Program-made: the position numbers and the translations under genes
Notes under the pieces: model-generated
Told to the model about the DNA's origin: nothing
Database searches by the model: none
Seen by the model: the letters and a program-made list of their open reading frames with translations, nothing else
In this document: piece after piece, positions 39,545 to 41,273 of the stretch
Layout of the letters: each line of letters starts with the position of its first letter
How positions within the stretch are numbered: the first letter of the stretch is position 1
Origin: Polaromonas sp.
Lineage (GTDB): Bacteria > Pseudomonadota > Gammaproteobacteria > Burkholderiales > Burkholderiaceae_C
Reading direction: 5' to 3'
NCBI GenBank assembly: GCA_021153985.1
Contig: JAJKJM010000022.1
Span: forward strand, 1-41,273
DNA length: 41,273 nucleotides

Positions 39545-40654
39545 CTACTGGCTTTTCAGGCACTGGTCGTAGAAGCTCTTTTCATCCTGGATAAAAGTGC
39601 TTCTTTCATCCGCGTCGGGGCGTGATTCGTAAAAGTAGCGGGTGTCGTCAGATCCGACCAGGCGCTTGCCTGACATTCGATAGGTACCCGCCGGTCCCCA
39701 GCTGATATTTGGCAGCTCCGCCGAGCGTTCGCCGTCGCGCAGGCTGACGCCCCAGCTTTTTTGAATGCTTGCGATGCCATTCGGCGAAACCGAACCCATG
39801 ACATAACCTCCGGAAAAACCGGTGTCACTCGCCCGCTTGCTCTCCCAGTGGCCGCACAGGCGATCCTTAAAGGCGTAAAGCGTGATGGAGTCAGTCTCAA
39901 CCACCTTCTCTTTCTCTTTGCAATCGGCATTCAGGTTTTGACGCAGATCACACCCCATCTCAATCCATGACCAGGTGCCTTCAATATTCCTGGGTTCTGG
40001 CAGCGATTTCGGCAAGGGAGGGAAGGCCGGCCGGTATTCTTCGCCGTCCTCCTCCGGTTCTTTGCTTGCGCGCTCAAATTCCGTCTTGAGCCGGATGCAG
40101 TTTCCCGAGCGCCGTCCCTCATAGGTCGCGAACCATTCGTCGGCAGGGGTGTAAAGGCGTATCTGTATACCCCCGCGGTTCAGGGCTGCAGTTCTGACCT
40201 TCGCATGTCCCAGCGATGCGTGGCGTAAACCGGATTGCTCGAGTGCCGCGATCTTCTCCGCGACCGCTTCTTTGCTTAAGGTTCCTACATAGCTGACCTG
40301 GCTGTTGATGCCCGGAGCGGGCTGCGATTTTGTCGGGCGATCTGGTTCTGCTTTTGAATCCGCACTTGTGGTCTTCAAGGAGGGCAGGTCTACATAGGCC
40401 GCATACTCTGTCGGGAAGCAAGTGTTGCCCGGCTTCCCTCCGGTGGGGCAATAAAAATACCCAGTGTTGAATGGAAGATCGATGCGGTCTGCCAGCTGGA
40501 TTGAACCGTTGGTCAGCCCCTCCAGAAATTGGTTTACGGTTTCAGGCGCCGCTTTGTCGCAGGGCGGCGCCGCCAATGCGCTCTGACCGATGACTCCCAT
40601 GAAAACTGCGAGTGTGGCGGCGAAGGCCCACCCCATTGAATGCCTTGACATCAT
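39545..40654 (-). CDS. Secreted protein of unknown function (369 aa)
   Basis: Not recognised. A signal peptide is clear: MGWAFAATLAVFMGVIGQSA to about LAA at residue 28. The mature protein has a Cys early (PPCDKAAP), a QFLEGLTNGSIQLADRIDL segment, YFYCPTGGKPGNTC, a Lys/Pro-rich linker at about 95-110, and a C-terminal half from about residue 240 that looks beta-rich (EGTWSWIEMGCDLRQ, RLCGHWESKRA, GGYVMGSVSPNG, GTYRMSGKRLVGSDDTRYFY) and could be a small barrel. It has seven or more cysteines. By eye its base composition is less GC-rich than its neighbours. It starts 16 bp after the PhyH gene but has no evident link to it. The start could be either of two adjacent ATGs (40654 or 40651). Confidence 0.75.
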   Translation of the reverse strand: MMSRHSMGWAFAATLAVFMGVIGQSALAAPPCDKAAPETVNQFLEGLTNGSIQLADRIDLPFNTGYFYCPTGGKPGNTCFPTEYAAYVDLPSLKTTSADSKAEPDRPTKSQPAPGINSQVSYVGTLSKEAVAEKIAALEQSGLRHASLGHAKVRTAALNRGGIQIRLYTPADEWFATYEGRRSGNCIRLKTEFERASKEPEEDGEEYRPAFPPLPKSLPEPRNIEGTWSWIEMGCDLRQNLNADCKEKEKVVETDSITLYAFKDRLCGHWESKRASDTGFSGGYVMGSVSPNGIASIQKSWGVSLRDGERSAELPNISWGPAGTYRMSGKRLVGSDDTRYFYESRPDADERSTFIQDEKSFYDQCLKSQ

Positions 40655-40670
40655 TGTTGGTGTCGCCCTG

Positions 40671-41273
40671 TCAAGCCGCCTTGCGCTCAGGCGCAATTTC
40701 TTCCATCGAAGTTTGCAACGCGCTGGCGGGGATGCCGTCTTTCCACGGCAAGTCCACCGGGTAGTTTTTCAGCAGGCAGTCGTCAGGCAGGCATTCAATC
40801 GGCGTGAAGTCGCGGTGCGCGATGTATTCGGGGCGTTTGTGGCGGCGGATGTGGTTGCTGACGGCGCAGAGGCTCAGGTAAACGCTCACGCGGTTGAAGG
40901 GCGAGAGATTGCTGCCCGAGGCATGCACCAGGCAAGAATGAAAGAGGATCATCGAGCCGGCCGGGCCCTTGGGGCTGACGATGCCGCCTTCTTTGCCACC
41001 GGCGCGCTGCACCAGCTGGCGGATCAGGTCGTTGTCCACCGTCCAGAGCGGGTAGCTGGTGGTGGTCAGGTCGTGCTTTGCATCGACCACGCCTTTCTTG
41101 TGGCTGCCGGGGATGAACATCAGCGGGCCGTTGTGCTCGGTCACGTCGTCCATAAAGATGGCCACGTTCATCGCGCGCTCGGTCGGCATCATGTCGTCGT
41201 TCAGCCAGGTGCCGTAGTCCTGGTGCCACTGCCACACGTCGCCTTCAAAGGCCATCTTGCCGTTGATCTTGAA
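40671..41273 (-). CDS. Phytanoyl-CoA dioxygenase (PhyH) family protein, partial
   Basis: The C-terminal 200 codons of a 2-oxoglutarate/iron-dependent oxygenase; the N-terminus is beyond the right edge, and the reading frame is open to position 41273. The iron ligands are visible in WQWHQDYGTW (His-x-Asp) and in LFHSCLVHASGSNLSP (distal His), with the 2-oxoglutarate-binding Arg in FNRVSVYLSLCAVSNH. AMNVAIFMDDVTEHNGPLMF and IPGSHKKG fit PhyH and are close to the ectoine-hydroxylase-like branch. The substrate is unknown, and no ectoine genes are in view. It heads the minus-strand run within the window. Confidence 0.9.
   Translation of the reverse strand, partial: FKINGKMAFEGDVWQWHQDYGTWLNDDMMPTERAMNVAIFMDDVTEHNGPLMFIPGSHKKGVVDAKHDLTTTSYPLWTVDNDLIRQLVQRAGGKEGGIVSPKGPAGSMILFHSCLVHASGSNLSPFNRVSVYLSLCAVSNHIRRHKRPEYIAHRDFTPIECLPDDCLLKNYPVDLPWKDGIPASALQTSMEEIAPERKAA

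Noticed and set aside
1-41273. Search for CRISPR arrays, tRNA or rRNA genes, transposases, integrases and phage genes
   Set aside because: None seen by reading; the repeats present are short dispersed or inverted elements without spacers or coding capacity.

Overview
The window looks like a chromosomal piece of a high-GC betaproteobacterium, most likely Burkholderiales of the family Comamonadaceae (Polaromonas/Variovorax/Rhodoferax type). This rests on gene content and protein style (Bug-type solute receptor, rpsP-rimM-trmD-rplS block, glutaryl-CoA dehydrogenase with divergent LysR gene, FCD/GntR-controlled catabolic genes) and on two families of short dispersed repeats. I see no tRNA, rRNA, CRISPR array, transposase or phage gene. 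The genus is an inference.

Layout. 1-2.1 kb: a minus-strand tetR - membrane fusion protein - RND permease efflux operon, with a promoter/operator that can be read directly. 2.2-5.3 kb: a YdcF-like envelope protein and gcdH, divergent from a LysR gene. 5.4-7.2 kb: msrA, a perfect 33-bp inverted repeat, and an aspartoacylase/succinylglutamate desuccinylase-like zinc hydrolase. 7.4-11.5 kb: a very large DUF2339 membrane protein with an unrecognised C-terminal soluble domain, then a small conserved protein. 11.5-17.6 kb: a compact seven-gene metal-acquisition operon: Fur/Zur-like regulator, ABC ATPase, FtsX/MacB-like permease, small Cys-containing secreted protein, DUF3299 protein, His-rich DUF2946-like protein and ZnuD-like TonB receptor, headed by a 23-bp palindrome. 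It resembles the zinc-starvation zrg/zrm-type transporters rather than ZnuABC.

17.6-25.2 kb: an AEC-family permease, a DUF486 membrane protein, a phosphate module (DUF47/PhoU-like plus PiT), two small minus-strand genes (TM2-like, GNAT), the ribosome/tRNA maturation block rpsP-rimM-trmD-rplS with terminator, and a CoA-type NUDIX hydrolase. 25.3-32 kb: a CobD/AmpE-like membrane protein; a translationally coupled M48 protease - pterin dehydratase - rsgA operon divergent from orn; and a DEAD-box RNA helicase with a long structured leader and an Arg/Gly-rich tail. 32-41.3 kb: catabolic genes. These are a FAH-family hydrolase, an alpha/beta hydrolase and a Bug receptor opposite an FCD regulator, then a monofunctional proline dehydrogenase, then a minus-strand run of PhyH dioxygenase (cut by the window end), a secreted protein of unknown function, a SAF-domain oxidoreductase and a 3-hydroxyisobutyrate dehydrogenase-like enzyme.

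The two most notable signals are the zinc-type operon and a dispersed element with fixed geometry: a 17-nt imperfectly palindromic core, exactly 20 nt, then GGGCTRGA. It occurs five times, always in the same orientation, and three of the five copies lie inside protein-coding genes. All product names come from reading sequence and motifs without database searches.
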